A stretch of DNA of 64,000 bases from Alkalihalobacillus sp. BA299 (GTDB taxonomy: Bacteria; Bacillota; Bacilli; Bacillales; Bacillaceae_F): contig NZ_JAFLJM010000016.1 of assembly GCF_017745675.1 (NCBI RefSeq), positions 52,533-116,532 on the forward strand, read 5' to 3'. Every line of letters begins with the position of its first letter. Position 1 is the stretch's first letter. This document shows positions 51,450-61,583 of the stretch, piece after piece. The notes beneath the pieces are model-generated. The model saw nothing but the letters and a program-made list of their open reading frames with translations. It was not told the origin of the DNA and ran no database searches. A program made the translations under genes and the position numbers.

Positions 51450-52025
51450 ATGGAAACCATTAAATTTGATCAACTAGTAGATGCAAAAGGTTTAGCTTGT
51501 CCAATGCCGATCGTTCGAACGAAAAAGGCGATGAATGAGTTAGAACCAGGAAAAGTTCTAGAAGTTCAAGCAACAGATAAAGGATCAACGGCCGATATCA
51601 AGGCTTGGGCTGGGAGTGCAGGACATCAATATTTAGGAACAGTTGAAGAGGGTGACGTGTTAAAACACTACCTCCGTAAGGCTACTGAAGAAGAGAAGGA
51701 AGAAAAGAAGCACCTGCATGTGGTTAACAATGAAGAGCTTCAAGCCAAGTTAGCTAACAATGAAGACATTTTAGTTCTAGATGTCCGTGAATCAGCAGAA
51801 TATGCGTTTAATCATATTCCTGGTGCCAAGTCGATTCCATTAGGTGAACTAGAGAATCGATTAAGTGAATTAAGCTCAGATAAGGAAATCTATGTTGTTT
51901 GCCGTACGGGGAGCCGTAGTGATTTAGCAGCTCAAAAGTTAACAGAAGCTGGATTCACTCATGTGATCAATGTCGTACCTGGCATGAGTGAATGGTTTCA
52001 TCCAAGAAAAAATCTAAAAAAATAG
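51450..52025 (+). CDS. TusA-rhodanese fusion protein (YrkF-like)
   Basis: In this 191-residue fusion, residues 1-75 are a TusA domain (VDAKGLACPMPIVRTKKAMNELEPGK), and about 92-188 are a rhodanese with active-site loop VVCRTGSRSDLAA. It should take sulfur from a persulfide onto the rhodanese Cys and hand it to the TusA Cys. Its TusA half is close to the separate TusA gene at 50657, suggesting duplication. GTAAGGAGG precedes the ATG. It matches Bacillus YrkF in layout. Confidence 0.92.
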   Translation: METIKFDQLVDAKGLACPMPIVRTKKAMNELEPGKVLEVQATDKGSTADIKAWAGSAGHQYLGTVEEGDVLKHYLRKATEEEKEEKKHLHVVNNEELQAKLANNEDILVLDVRESAEYAFNHIPGAKSIPLGELENRLSELSSDKEIYVVCRTGSRSDLAAQKLTEAGFTHVINVVPGMSEWFHPRKNLKK

Positions 52026-52037
52026 GAGGAATCAGTC

Positions 52038-52168
52038 ATGAAACAGGTTATCATGACAGCATTGAGAAATTAGTAGGGAAAGATGCATTTGTTGATGGAA
52101 TTGAAGTAGGTGGGGAGATTACGTTCTTAGAATTCGCTAAGGTTGTGGATGAAACGTTAACATTTTAA
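52038..52168 (+). pseudogene. Gene scrap with C-terminal end of a DsrE-like protein
   Basis: ATG 52038, after GGAGGAATC, gives only 11 codons (MKQVIMTALRN). In the next frame, from 52046, the sequence reads GYHDSIEKLVGKDAFVDGIE, continues [19 protein letters not shown] and stops at 52168. The DGIEVGG...FL part resembles the end of DsrE-like proteins (compare DGLEYAGVAAYL in the neighbour). A start fragment joined out of frame to an end fragment points to an internal deletion. The family call is tentative. Confidence 0.55.
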
Positions 52169-52190
52169 TGAAATTTTTTTAAATATAATT

Positions 52191-52206
52191 ATACTAATGG
52201 GGGTAT
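52191..52206. promoter_or_regulatory. CstR-type operator, site 4
   Basis: ATACT-AATGGG-GGTAT, one mismatch to ATACC-N6-GGTAT. It overlaps the ribosome binding region of the rhodanese-MBL gene. Confidence 0.45.
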
Positions 52207-52211
52207 ATGGA

Positions 52212-53336
52212 ATGTCAGTCAAAGCAATGAATTCAAAAGAAGTAGCAAGAAAAGTAATCGAGAAGAAAGAGCTATTTATTTTAGATGTTCGTAATGGTGA
52301 TTTCGCTGATTGGAAAATTGAAGGAGAAAACTTCACTTACTTCAATATCCCGTACTTTGAACTATTAGACGGCATAGAAGAAATCATGGATAAAATTCCG
52401 GCAGATAAAGAAGTGTTAGTTGTGTGTGCTAAAGAAGGTTCTTCCATGATGGTAGCAGAGATGTTATCTGATGAAGGTCTTGATGTTTCTTACCTTGAAG
52501 GCGGAATGAAGGCTTGGAGTGAATATTTAGAGCCGGTGAAAACAGGAGACCTTAAAGACGGCGGTGAGTTATATCAATTTGTCCGACTAGGAAAAGGATG
52601 CTTATCTTATATGGTTGTATCTAATGGAGAAGCAGCCATTATCGATGCAATACGTATGGCTGATGTGTATGTAAATTTCGCCAAGGAAATTGGCGCAAAC
52701 ATTACACACGTATTTGATACACATTTACACGCTGATCACATTTCTGGTGGAAGAAAGATTGCTGAGGCAACTGGTGCGACGTACTGGTTACCTCCAAAGG
52801 ATGCAGGTGAAGTGGTATTTGAATACGCAGCCCTTGAAGGTGGAAATGACGTAGTGATTGGAAATTCTACGATTAACATTCATGCGCTTTACTCACCTGG
52901 TCACACTATTGGATCGACTTCATTTGTAGTTGATGAGCAATACCTATTATCAGGGGATATTCTATTCATTGATTCCATTGGAAGACCTGATTTAACAGGA
53001 ATGGCTGAAGATTGGGTAGCGGATTTACGCGAGTCGCTTTATAAGCGTTATAGAGAACTATCAGAAGAGTTAGTTGTATTACCAGCACACTTTATGATCA
53101 TTGAAGAGTTAAATGAAGATGGAAGTGTCGCTGAGAAGCTAGGCACACTTTTCGCCCAAAATCATGGTTTAAATATTGAAGATGAGAATGAGTTTAGATC
53201 ACTGGTTACAGAAAATCTACCACCGCAACCAAACTCATACCAAGAAATTCGTAAAACAAATATGGGAATAATCACCCCAGATGAAGAGAAGCAACGAGAA
53301 ATGGAAATTGGACCAAATCGTTGTGCGGTAAGATAA
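52212..53336 (+). CDS. Rhodanese-metallo-beta-lactamase fusion (persulfide dioxygenase-like, YrkH/CstB-like)
   Basis: In this 374-residue protein, an N-terminal rhodanese domain (about 1-105, Cys in [11 protein letters not shown]) precedes a metallo-beta-lactamase domain with metal ligands [28 protein letters not shown] and LPAHF. This is the core of persulfide dioxygenases (ETHE1/CstB) that oxidise glutathione- or bacillithiol-type persulfide to sulfite. The order matches Bacillus YrkH. ATG 52212 follows GGGGG; an ATG at 52197 lacks a site. It is not clear whether both domains are active. Confidence 0.9.
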   Translation: MSVKAMNSKEVARKVIEKKELFILDVRNGDFADWKIEGENFTYFNIPYFELLDGIEEIMDKIPADKEVLVVCAKEGSSMMVAEMLSDEGLDVSYLEGGMKAWSEYLEPVKTGDLKDGGELYQFVRLGKGCLSYMVVSNGEAAIIDAIRMADVYVNFAKEIGANITHVFDTHLHADHISGGRKIAEATGATYWLPPKDAGEVVFEYAALEGGNDVVIGNSTINIHALYSPGHTIGSTSFVVDEQYLLSGDILFIDSIGRPDLTGMAEDWVADLRESLYKRYRELSEELVVLPAHFMIIEELNEDGSVAEKLGTLFAQNHGLNIEDENEFRSLVTENLPPQPNSYQEIRKTNMGIITPDEEKQREMEIGPNRCAVR

Positions 53337-53405
53337 CAAGAATATATAAAATAAAAAATTAACTAGTTTAGTTACCTCTCTTCCTTTAAAAGGAGGTAGT
53401 TCATA

Positions 53406-53915
53406 ATGGATTTTGCTTTTATCATTACAATCTTTTTAATCGGTTTTATAGGTTCATATATTTCAGGAATGTTAGGAATTGGTGGATCAATTATTAAATA
53501 CCCCATGCTGCTCTACATTCCACCATTGTTTGGTCTAGCTGCACTTACTGCCCATGAGGTTTCTGGAATCATTGCCATTCAAGTGTTTTTTGCGACCATT
53601 GGTGGGGTATGGGCGTATCGCAAAGGTGGATACTTAAATAAGCGATTAATCATATACATGGGTTCAACCATTTTAATTGGTAGTTTTGTAGGCGGCTTTG
53701 GGTCAAAGCTTATGTCCGAGGGTGGAATCAATGTCATTTAAGGGGTTTTAGCGTTAATTGCCGCTGTGATGATGTTATTCCCTAAACAGCAGTTAAAATC
53801 TGGGTTGATATCTTATAAAAATAAAGCGTTTTTAAATGGCTCCTTCGTAGAGCACTACCTTAATCAAAAACAGTTATTCGCCCTGTATGTCTATTCTGAC
53901 TATGGGGCGATCTAA
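53406..53915 (+). pseudogene. TauE/SafE-family sulfur-anion exporter, interrupted and shortened
   Basis: The first 111 codons are a good TauE/SafE start ([58 protein letters not shown]). TAA at 53739 interrupts it; in the same frame GVLALIAAVMMLFPKQQ continues, where the family normally has INVVYGVLALIAAVMM, so the stop replaces a Tyr-type codon. The frame then runs as non-family sequence to 53915, and the second half of the protein (about 120 residues) is absent. It corresponds to YrkJ in the B. subtilis cluster. Confidence 0.8.
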
Positions 53916-54033
53916 AAATGAATTCTGTTTGTAAGGAGAATAACAATGACCCCTTTCAATACATTGATTATGATATCCACTTCTTACTTTATAATATTTT
54001 GTTAATATAACTATTATTTTTTAAAAAAATAGA

Positions 54034-54062
54034 TTGACAGCGTTTTCAGAATTTGTTTTAAT
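54034..54062 (+). promoter_or_regulatory. glpF: Sigma-A promoter of glpFK
   Basis: TTGACA, 17-base spacer, TTTAAT. It overlaps a cre site. Confidence 0.7.
54035..54048. promoter_or_regulatory. glpF: cre site (CcpA operator)
   Basis: TGACAGCGTTTTCA matches TGWAANCGNTNWCA-type consensus with one mismatch. It overlaps the -35 box and predicts catabolite repression by glucose. Confidence 0.65.
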
Positions 54063-54086
54063 AGTTTACAAGTTAATATTTCTGAT

Positions 54087-54156
54087 GGAGACAAGGAGAT
54101 CAGTAAAGAAGTTACCGTTATGAAAATGGTAATTTATTTTGCTGGTCTCTTTTTTG
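54087..54156 (+). promoter_or_regulatory. glpF: GlpP-type antitermination leader before glpF
   Basis: GGAGACAAGGAGA (54087-54099) overlaps the left arm of a terminator: GAGATCAGTAAA (54096-54107) pairs with TTTGCTGGTCTC (54138-54149) through two wobbles, with inner TTACC/GGTAA, then a T-run. The same GGAGANNAGGAGA motif stands before the glpD terminator, as expected for binding of GlpP with glycerol-3-phosphate. Confidence 0.75.
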
Positions 54157-54188
54157 TCTTCATTAATAAAACATTAGGGGGAAATCAA

Positions 54189-55019
54189 ATGTTGCCGTTT
54201 GTTGGAGAAGTAATTGGTACAATGATTCTGATTATTCTTGGAGGAGGGGTAGTTGCTGGTTGTGTTTTAAAAGGCTCGAAAGCTGAAAATGGTGGTTGGA
54301 TCGTCATTACAATGGCTTGGGGTCTGGGGGTAGCAACCGCTGTTTATGCCGTTGGTGCATTTAGTGGAGCACATTTAAATCCAGCGGTTACAGTTGGACT
54401 AGCATTAGTAGGTGCATTTCCATGGATTGATGTACCTCTATACATTTTAGCGCAATTGATTGGGGCTTTTATTGGAGCAACTCTCGTATGGCTTCACTAT
54501 TACCCACATTGGAAGGAAACAGAAGATCAAGGAGCTAAACTAGCGGTATTCTCAACAGGACCAGCGATTGCGCATACACCATCTAACTATTTTAGTGAAG
54601 TATTTGGGACGTTTGTGTTAGTCTTAGGGATATTAGCGATTGGCGCAAATGAGTTTACAGAAGGTCTTAATCCTTTAATTGTTGGTTTTCTGGTTGTCGT
54701 AATTGGCCTATCATTAGGAGGAACAACGGGATACGCGATTAACCCAGCTCGTGATCTAGGTCCACGAATAGCTCACTTCATTTTACCAATTACGGGTAAA
54801 GGTTCATCGGATTGGGGATATGCATGGATCCCGATTGTAGGGCCATTTATCGGTGGAGGACTTGGCGCCTTATTTTACGCTGCAGTATTTGAAGGAATTG
54901 TATATTCAGCACTTTGGTATTTTATTGCAGCATTTTTAGCGGTATTACTTCTAACGATCCAGTTAGAAAAGCAGAAGCAATTAAAAGCAGTACCAACAAA
55001 CAAAAAAGTAATCGCATAG
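54189..55019 (+). CDS. glpF: Glycerol uptake facilitator
   Basis: The 276-residue aquaglyceroporin has six helices with both NPA boxes: GAHLNPAVTVG (about residue 62) and AINPARDLGPR (about 190). The Asp after the second box marks the glycerol-conducting subgroup. It lets glycerol cross the membrane for phosphorylation by GlpK, encoded 58 bases downstream. ATG 54189 follows AGGGGG; an in-frame ATG at 54120 lies inside the leader terminator and is rejected. Confidence 0.95.
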   Translation: MLPFVGEVIGTMILIILGGGVVAGCVLKGSKAENGGWIVITMAWGLGVATAVYAVGAFSGAHLNPAVTVGLALVGAFPWIDVPLYILAQLIGAFIGATLVWLHYYPHWKETEDQGAKLAVFSTGPAIAHTPSNYFSEVFGTFVLVLGILAIGANEFTEGLNPLIVGFLVVVIGLSLGGTTGYAINPARDLGPRIAHFILPITGKGSSDWGYAWIPIVGPFIGGGLGALFYAAVFEGIVYSALWYFIAAFLAVLLLTIQLEKQKQLKAVPTNKKVIA

Positions 55020-55062
55020 GTCATAACGTTTTTACTTTATAGTATTAATATAATAAATATAA

Positions 55063-56571
<1,509 letters not shown>

Positions 56572-56581
56572 GATTTGTAGA

Positions 56582-56610
56582 TTGCAAAATAGTAAAAATA
56601 GAGTTATAAT
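56582..56610 (+). promoter_or_regulatory. glpD: Sigma-A promoter of glpD
   Basis: TTGCAA, 17-base spacer, TATAAT, within 12 bp of the glpK stop. glpD thus has its own start. Confidence 0.65.
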
Positions 56611-56633
56611 ATTAATAAGTTAATATTGAGGTC

Positions 56634-56711
56634 GGAGAATAGGAGAGGCCGCAACACTCAGTTTTTTATGCGTTAGCGCGTAAAGATTGAGATGTTGTGG
56701 CCTCTTTTTAT
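56634..56711 (+). promoter_or_regulatory. glpD: GlpP-type antitermination leader before glpD
   Basis: GGAGAATAGGAGA (56634-56646) precedes and overlaps a terminator: GAGGCCGCAACA (56645-56656) pairs with TGTTGTGGCCTC (56693-56704) with one wobble, inner CTCA/TGAG, then T5. The layout equals that of glpF and of the B. subtilis glpD leader. Confidence 0.82.
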
Positions 56712-56753
56712 ATGCCCTCATAATATTTATTACTATAAAGGGGAGTTTTATTT

Positions 56754-58430
56754 ATGGGAAATTCTTTTTCAAGTAAGAAGCGTGCACTATATTTAGAAGA
56801 AATGTCTAAACATACATTGGACTTATTAGTAATTGGTGGGGGAATTACTGGTAGTGGAATAGCACTTGATGCACAGGTTCGAGGTTTAAATACAGGAATA
56901 ATTGAAATGCAAGATTTTGCGGCAGGTACTTCAAGCAGGTCAACGAAGCTCGTTCATGGTGGATTACGTTACTTAAAACAATTTGAAGTGAAGCTTGTAG
57001 CAGAGGTTGGGAAAGAGCGAGCCATTGTTTATGAAAATGCACCACACGTAACAACACCTGAATGGATGCTTCTCCCAATGATTAAAGGGGGGACCTTTGG
57101 GAAGACGGCAACATCTGTTGGTTTAAAAGTATATGACTATCTAGCAGGAGTAAAAAAAGAAGAACGCCGCAAAATGTTAAATAGAAATGAAACGTTACAA
57201 AAAGAACCGCTTATTCGTAGTGATAAATTAAAAGGTGGAGGAATTTACGTAGAGTATCGTACAGACGATGCCCGTTTAACACTCGAAGTATTAAAAGAAG
57301 CGGTTCATAGAGGTACAAAAGCAGTAAACTATACGAAAGCAGAAGGTTTTATCTATGAAAAAGGTAAAGTTACTGGGGTAAAAGTTCGAGACATTTTAAA
57401 TGATAAAATGTATCATATTTATGCTAAAAAGATTGTAAATGCTGCAGGACCCTGGGTTGATACACTTCGTGAAAAAGACAACTCGAAAAAAGGAAAATAT
57501 TTACACCTTACAAAGGGAGTTCATCTTGTCGTTGATGGAAGTCGTTTTCCTTTAAAACAGGCTGTTTATTTTGATACAGAAAATGATAAACGAATGGTAT
57601 TTGCAATTCCACGTGATGGTAAAACATACATCGGAACAACGGATACATTTTATAATGATGAAATAGCCCATCCAAGAATGACGGAAGAAGATCGTGACTA
57701 TATCATTGCTGCATGTAATTATATGTTCCCTACTGTTAATTTAACAGTAGATGATATTGAGTCGAGCTGGACTGGTCTACGTCCGTTAATACACGAAGAA
57801 GGCAAAAGTGCATCAGAAATTTCACGTAAAGATGAAATTTTCTTCTCTGATACAGGCCTTATTTCAATTGCGGGTGGGAAGTTAACGGGTTACCGCAAGA
57901 TGGCAGAGCGAATTGTCGACATCGTTTCAAAAGATTTAGGTATTAATCAACCATGTACGACTGCTAAAATAAAACTTTCAGGTGGAAACGTCGGTGGTTC
58001 TGCTCAGTTTTCGCTTTTCGTTAGTCAAATGGTAAAAGAAGGATTAAAAATTGGATTATCAGAAGAAGAAGCAGGCCGATTAGTCCATTTATATGGTTCA
58101 AATGTGAAAAGATTGTTTGAGATCGTAAAAAATAATAAGGAAGAAGCCAATAAGAATAAATTACCGATAACGATTTTTGCACAGATCAAGTACGGGATCG
58201 AACATGAAATGGTATCCACGCCGATTGATTTTTTCAACCGCAGAACAGGAGCATTATTTTTTAATATTAACTGGGTTAAAAAGTGGAAAAATGAAGTAGT
58301 GTCTTATTTGAAAAAAGAATTAAAATGGAGTGACGAGCAAGTCGTTAAATATGTAACCTATTTGGAGTCAGAAATCTATCACGCCGAACATCCAGTAGAT
58401 AGCAAAAAGGAAGTTAAAAAAGCAATATAA
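56754..58430 (+). CDS. glpD: Aerobic glycerol-3-phosphate dehydrogenase
   Basis: The 558-residue membrane-associated flavoprotein oxidises glycerol-3-phosphate to dihydroxyacetone phosphate and reduces menaquinone. It has the FAD loop LLVIGGGITGSGIALDAQVRGLNTGIIE (about 23-50), TSSRSTKLVHGGLRYLKQ, and GTTDTFY and GLRPLIHEEGKSASEISRKDEI of the GlpD family. AAAGGGGAG precedes ATG 56754. With glpF and glpK it completes glycerol use. Confidence 0.97.
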   Translation: MGNSFSSKKRALYLEEMSKHTLDLLVIGGGITGSGIALDAQVRGLNTGIIEMQDFAAGTSSRSTKLVHGGLRYLKQFEVKLVAEVGKERAIVYENAPHVTTPEWMLLPMIKGGTFGKTATSVGLKVYDYLAGVKKEERRKMLNRNETLQKEPLIRSDKLKGGGIYVEYRTDDARLTLEVLKEAVHRGTKAVNYTKAEGFIYEKGKVTGVKVRDILNDKMYHIYAKKIVNAAGPWVDTLREKDNSKKGKYLHLTKGVHLVVDGSRFPLKQAVYFDTENDKRMVFAIPRDGKTYIGTTDTFYNDEIAHPRMTEEDRDYIIAACNYMFPTVNLTVDDIESSWTGLRPLIHEEGKSASEISRKDEIFFSDTGLISIAGGKLTGYRKMAERIVDIVSKDLGINQPCTTAKIKLSGGNVGGSAQFSLFVSQMVKEGLKIGLSEEEAGRLVHLYGSNVKRLFEIVKNNKEEANKNKLPITIFAQIKYGIEHEMVSTPIDFFNRRTGALFFNINWVKKWKNEVVSYLKKELKWSDEQVVKYVTYLESEIYHAEHPVDSKKEVKKAI

Positions 58431-58850
58431 AACGGGTATAAATTTACCTATGGATAGTGATATGGTTAAAAACGGCAGCTGAGGAATTAACATAAAAAAT
58501 ATTGACGGATGATGGAATATATGGACTGAAAACTAGAAAGTGTACTAAATGATTAAGCCCTGACCAAGGGCTTTTTTATTTTGACTCTGTGAATGTTTAG
58601 TTTTTATTGTTGGGTTATTTTACAAAATTAAGAAATTATTAGATTTTAAATACATATTTTGACAGACTTCGAGCTTCGTAATGATATATAATGACTATGT
58701 AAATAGTATTAGTAAATTACATATTTATACTTAAAAGAGGTATAAAAGTTCTATCTTAACTTTAAATTTTAAAAAGGAAAAGGTGAAGGTAGGAAAAATT
58801 CAAAATGTTAAAGATAAAAAAATGACATTTTATAAGGGGTGGAAATATTA
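58431..58850. other. Gene-free interval between glpD and EAL-HDOD gene
   Basis: It contains a terminator at 58555-58578 (AAGCCCT/AGGGCTT, loop GACCA, then T6). Otherwise it is AT-rich sequence in which I see no gene. Confidence 0.5.
58555..58578 (+). terminator. Terminator upstream of EAL-HDOD gene
   Basis: A 7-bp perfect stem (58555-58561 with 58567-58573) followed by a T-run. It is the likely end of the glpD transcript. Confidence 0.8.
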
Positions 58851-60098
58851 ATGGAAGTATTTTTAGCAAGACAACCGATACTAACTAAAAATCAACAAGT
58901 TTTCGGTTATGAACTACTTTATCGAAATAATCTACTAGAAAATTTCTCATTAATTGATGATGAACAAGCTACATTGGAAGTAATAAATAGTTTCATTCAG
59001 ATTGGAATAGATGACCTATCTGAAGGTAAACCTTGCTTTGTAAATTTTACATATAAACTGCTTCAAAATGATATCCCAACTTGTTTTTCCCCGAGTACAA
59101 TTGTAGTTGAAATTTTAGAAACAGTCGACATTACAAATGAGGTTATCGATATTTGTAGAAGGTTAAAGGTTAAAGGATATAAATTAGCACTAGATGATTT
59201 TGATATGATAAATAATAGTGTTAATTTAGATAAGATCTTAAGGATTGTTGATATAGTAAAAATTGATGTTCAAAAAACGTCTCGGGAACAGCAGCTACAG
59301 TTAGTAAAATTATTAAAAAAATACAATGTAGAATTACTAGCGGAGAAAGTTGAAACTAGAGATGAGTATGAACGATGTTTACAAAATGGTTATGAGTATT
59401 TTCAAGGGTATTACTTTAGTAAACCTGTAATTTTATCAACAAATGATTTAGTAGCACAATATAATAGTTTTTTTACGATTATGGATGAGTTATCTAAACC
59501 AAGTCCAGACATTGATAAAATTGCCTTTATGATAGAACGAGATATATCCATTTCTTATAAGTTACTTAAATTAATTAATTCGCCTTTATTTGGTAGATTA
59601 AATGAAATAAAATCGATCAAACAAGCCATTGTTTTGCTAGGGTTAAAAGAGCTCAGTAAATGGATATATGTTTTATATATTCGCAATACTGCGACTATTC
59701 ATACAAATACTTCAGATGAAGTTATTAAAATGTGTCTAACAAGAGCTAGAACAAGTGAGTTAATTGCTGTAAAGATTGGCAAAGGTGTTGAAAGTTCTTC
59801 TTACTTTTTAACAGGATTACTTTCATTAATTGATACCGTTTTAAAGCAACCAATTGAAAGAGTGATGGATCAGTTACCTTTAGGTCAAGAAATAAAAGAT
59901 ACCATTATAGGTATACGGTCACCTTATAGTGATGTACATAGATTAGTGATGTCGATTGAAAAAGGGGACTGGCCTGAAATTAGTAAAATAAGTGAGAGAA
60001 TTAAGATAGATCAAAGTGAGTTGTCCAATATTTATATCAATTCAATAAAGTGGACTAAAGATGTATTATATGGAACAATGAAAGGAAAAAGCAAATGA
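58851..60098 (+). CDS. EAL-HDOD signalling protein (YuxH-like)
   Basis: A 415-residue protein. The N-terminal EAL domain (about 1-200) starts VFLARQPILTKNQQVFGYELLYRNN and keeps LALDDFD and LLAEKVETRDEY. It has ELL in place of EAL and GYYFSKP in place of the usual GYLFSKP, so c-di-GMP hydrolysis is doubtful. The C-terminal HDOD domain (about 205-400) has INSPLFGRLNEIKSIKQAIVLLGLKEL. The layout equals Bacillus YuxH/CdgJ-type proteins. AAGGGGTGG precedes ATG 58851. Its stop overlaps the ATG of a frameshifted PilZ gene. Confidence 0.9.
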   Translation: MEVFLARQPILTKNQQVFGYELLYRNNLLENFSLIDDEQATLEVINSFIQIGIDDLSEGKPCFVNFTYKLLQNDIPTCFSPSTIVVEILETVDITNEVIDICRRLKVKGYKLALDDFDMINNSVNLDKILRIVDIVKIDVQKTSREQQLQLVKLLKKYNVELLAEKVETRDEYERCLQNGYEYFQGYYFSKPVILSTNDLVAQYNSFFTIMDELSKPSPDIDKIAFMIERDISISYKLLKLINSPLFGRLNEIKSIKQAIVLLGLKELSKWIYVLYIRNTATIHTNTSDEVIKMCLTRARTSELIAVKIGKGVESSSYFLTGLLSLIDTVLKQPIERVMDQLPLGQEIKDTIIGIRSPYSDVHRLVMSIEKGDWPEISKISERIKIDQSELSNIYINSIKWTKDVLYGTMKGKSK

Positions 60099-60428
60099 GA
60101 AGATATAAGAGAAAATGAACCGTTTAGATATAGCTTCTCAGAACCAATTTATTGTTTTTATTATATAGGAAGACAAAAGGGAGAGCTTTTGGACGGACAG
60201 ATACTTGATTTAAGTCCTAATGGTATAAAAATAAAAACGTCTGTAGATCTTCCATTAGAAACTGAATTACATATATCATTTAGTTTAAATAATATTCAGT
60301 TTGATGTAACTGGCACAATACGTTGGAAAAAGGACTATATCAACTATATTATTGAAGGTATACAATTACAGAATGATGCCTTCGTACAGAAAAGTTTAAT
60401 AAATGAATTAAAGCTTTTTGTAAAATAG
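60095..60428 (+). pseudogene. PilZ-domain protein with single-base frameshift
   Basis: ATG 60095 overlaps the EAL-HDOD stop (ATGA) and encodes MRRYKRK before a TGA. In another frame, from 60114, NEPFRYSFSEPIYCFYYIGR continues through LDGQILDLSPNGIKIKT to 60428. Removing one A from the A4 run at 60112-60115 restores a 110-residue PilZ protein (RRYKRNEPFRY then DLSPNG), the normal size for a single c-di-GMP-binding PilZ domain. An internal TTG at 60189 could give only the later part, without the N-terminal arginines. Confidence 0.75.
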
Positions 60429-60497
60429 GAAGGTGAACGTGGTTAGTATAGTAATATACAGATAGGTCATGCTATCTAATTTCTTGAACACAACCTC

Positions 60498-60528
60498 CAC
60501 AATAAACAGGGGTTTCCTGTTTATTGTG
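60498..60528. terminator. Hairpin overlapping the modC stop codon
   Basis: A perfect 13-bp stem (60498-60510 with 60516-60528), loop GGTTT. It spans the end of modC; no strong T-run follows on the minus strand. Confidence 0.5.
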
Positions 60529-61576
60529 TGAGTAAAAAAAGATGTTCAATAGGTAGAACTACTTTCCGACTAGTAAGAGCTTCATTAAGTTTACTATTAG
60601 GAACTATTGTTTGTAAATTTAATGAACCCGTCTTTATCATAACTTGAGTTTGGTTGATCCCGGGTATTACCTCAGTCACTTCAAAATCAAATGTATTAAC
60701 CGTATGTTTATTTTCATCATTTGCAAATCTTATGTTTTCAGCATGGATTGCGATATGAGTTGAATGTTTTTTAAAGTCCTTTTTATTTAAGGTTAATGTT
60801 AAACCATGAACGGTACATGCAATTTGCTCGTTTCCTTTTTTCAGCGAATGAATTTGAAATATATTTTTACAGCCGATAATTTGGGCTGCAGCAACAGATT
60901 GAGGCCTTTGAAACAATTTATATTTTTCTCCAAATTGAATAACCTTCCCTTGTTTTAATAGTAAGATCTTGTCAGCTAGACGATACGCTTCTTCCATATT
61001 ATGTGTTACGAGTAAAACGACACCTGAGTAATTTTCTTGAATGATTGATAAGAGCTCTTGTTCAAGTAATTGCTTTATATGATGATCTAAAGCAGAAAAA
61101 GGTTCATCAAGAAGTAAGAGATCAGGGTTTGTAATTAACGTTCTCCCTAGAGCAACTCGCTGTTGTTGCCCACCTGATAATTGGTTGGGGTAATGATTTT
61201 CGTATCCTGTTAATTGGATTTTCTCCATCATGATAGCCACTTTTTCTTCAATTTCCGTTTTTTTATAAGTTTTTTTTAAGCCGAATCCAATATTGTTTTT
61301 AACTGTCAAATGGGGAAAAAGCGCGTAGTTTTGAAATACATAGCCAATGTTTCGATTCCTTGATTTAACCGACTTTTTATTTTGGAAATCAAAAAGAGTT
61401 CGATCTTGTAATATGATTTTTCCGTTGTCAGGTGTTTGTAGTCCTGCTAAGCATTGTAATGTTAAGCTTTTTCCACACCCAGATGGCCCTAGAATGGCCG
61501 TGATTCCATTTTCTACACGAAATGAAACATCAAGGCTAAAGCTAGCTAATTGCTTTTTAATGGATACATCCAGCAT
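60521..61576 (-). CDS. modC: Molybdate ABC transporter ATPase
   Basis: The 351-residue ATPase has Walker A GPSGCGKSLTLQC, Q-loop YVFQNYALFPHLTV, signature [15 protein letters not shown], Walker B LLLLDEPFSALD and switch VTHNMEEAYRLAD. A C-terminal TOBE-like domain of about 110 residues is typical of ModC. It powers molybdate uptake. The gene begins 7 bases after modB. The operon order is modA-modB-modC on the minus strand. Confidence 0.9.
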   Translation of the reverse strand: MLDVSIKKQLASFSLDVSFRVENGITAILGPSGCGKSLTLQCLAGLQTPDNGKIILQDRTLFDFQNKKSVKSRNRNIGYVFQNYALFPHLTVKNNIGFGLKKTYKKTEIEEKVAIMMEKIQLTGYENHYPNQLSGGQQQRVALGRTLITNPDLLLLDEPFSALDHHIKQLLEQELLSIIQENYSGVVLLVTHNMEEAYRLADKILLLKQGKVIQFGEKYKLFQRPQSVAAAQIIGCKNIFQIHSLKKGNEQIACTVHGLTLTLNKKDFKKHSTHIAIHAENIRFANDENKHTVNTFDFEVTEVIPGINQTQVMIKTGSLNLQTIVPNSKLNEALTSRKVVLPIEHLFLLTQ

Positions 61577-61583
61577 TTATTCC

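Noticed and set aside
53953..54012. AAGGAG followed by ATG and a 19-codon hydrophobic frame
   Set aside because: Too short to support, no homology visible; more likely debris after the TauE pseudogene.
54120..54188. Upstream ATG at 54120 as start of GlpF
   Set aside because: It lies inside the leader terminator, has no ribosome binding site and would add residues not found in GlpF.
58851..60098. Active c-di-GMP phosphodiesterase
   Set aside because: The EAL motif is ELL and neighbouring catalytic motifs are altered, as in other EAL-HDOD proteins thought to be inactive.
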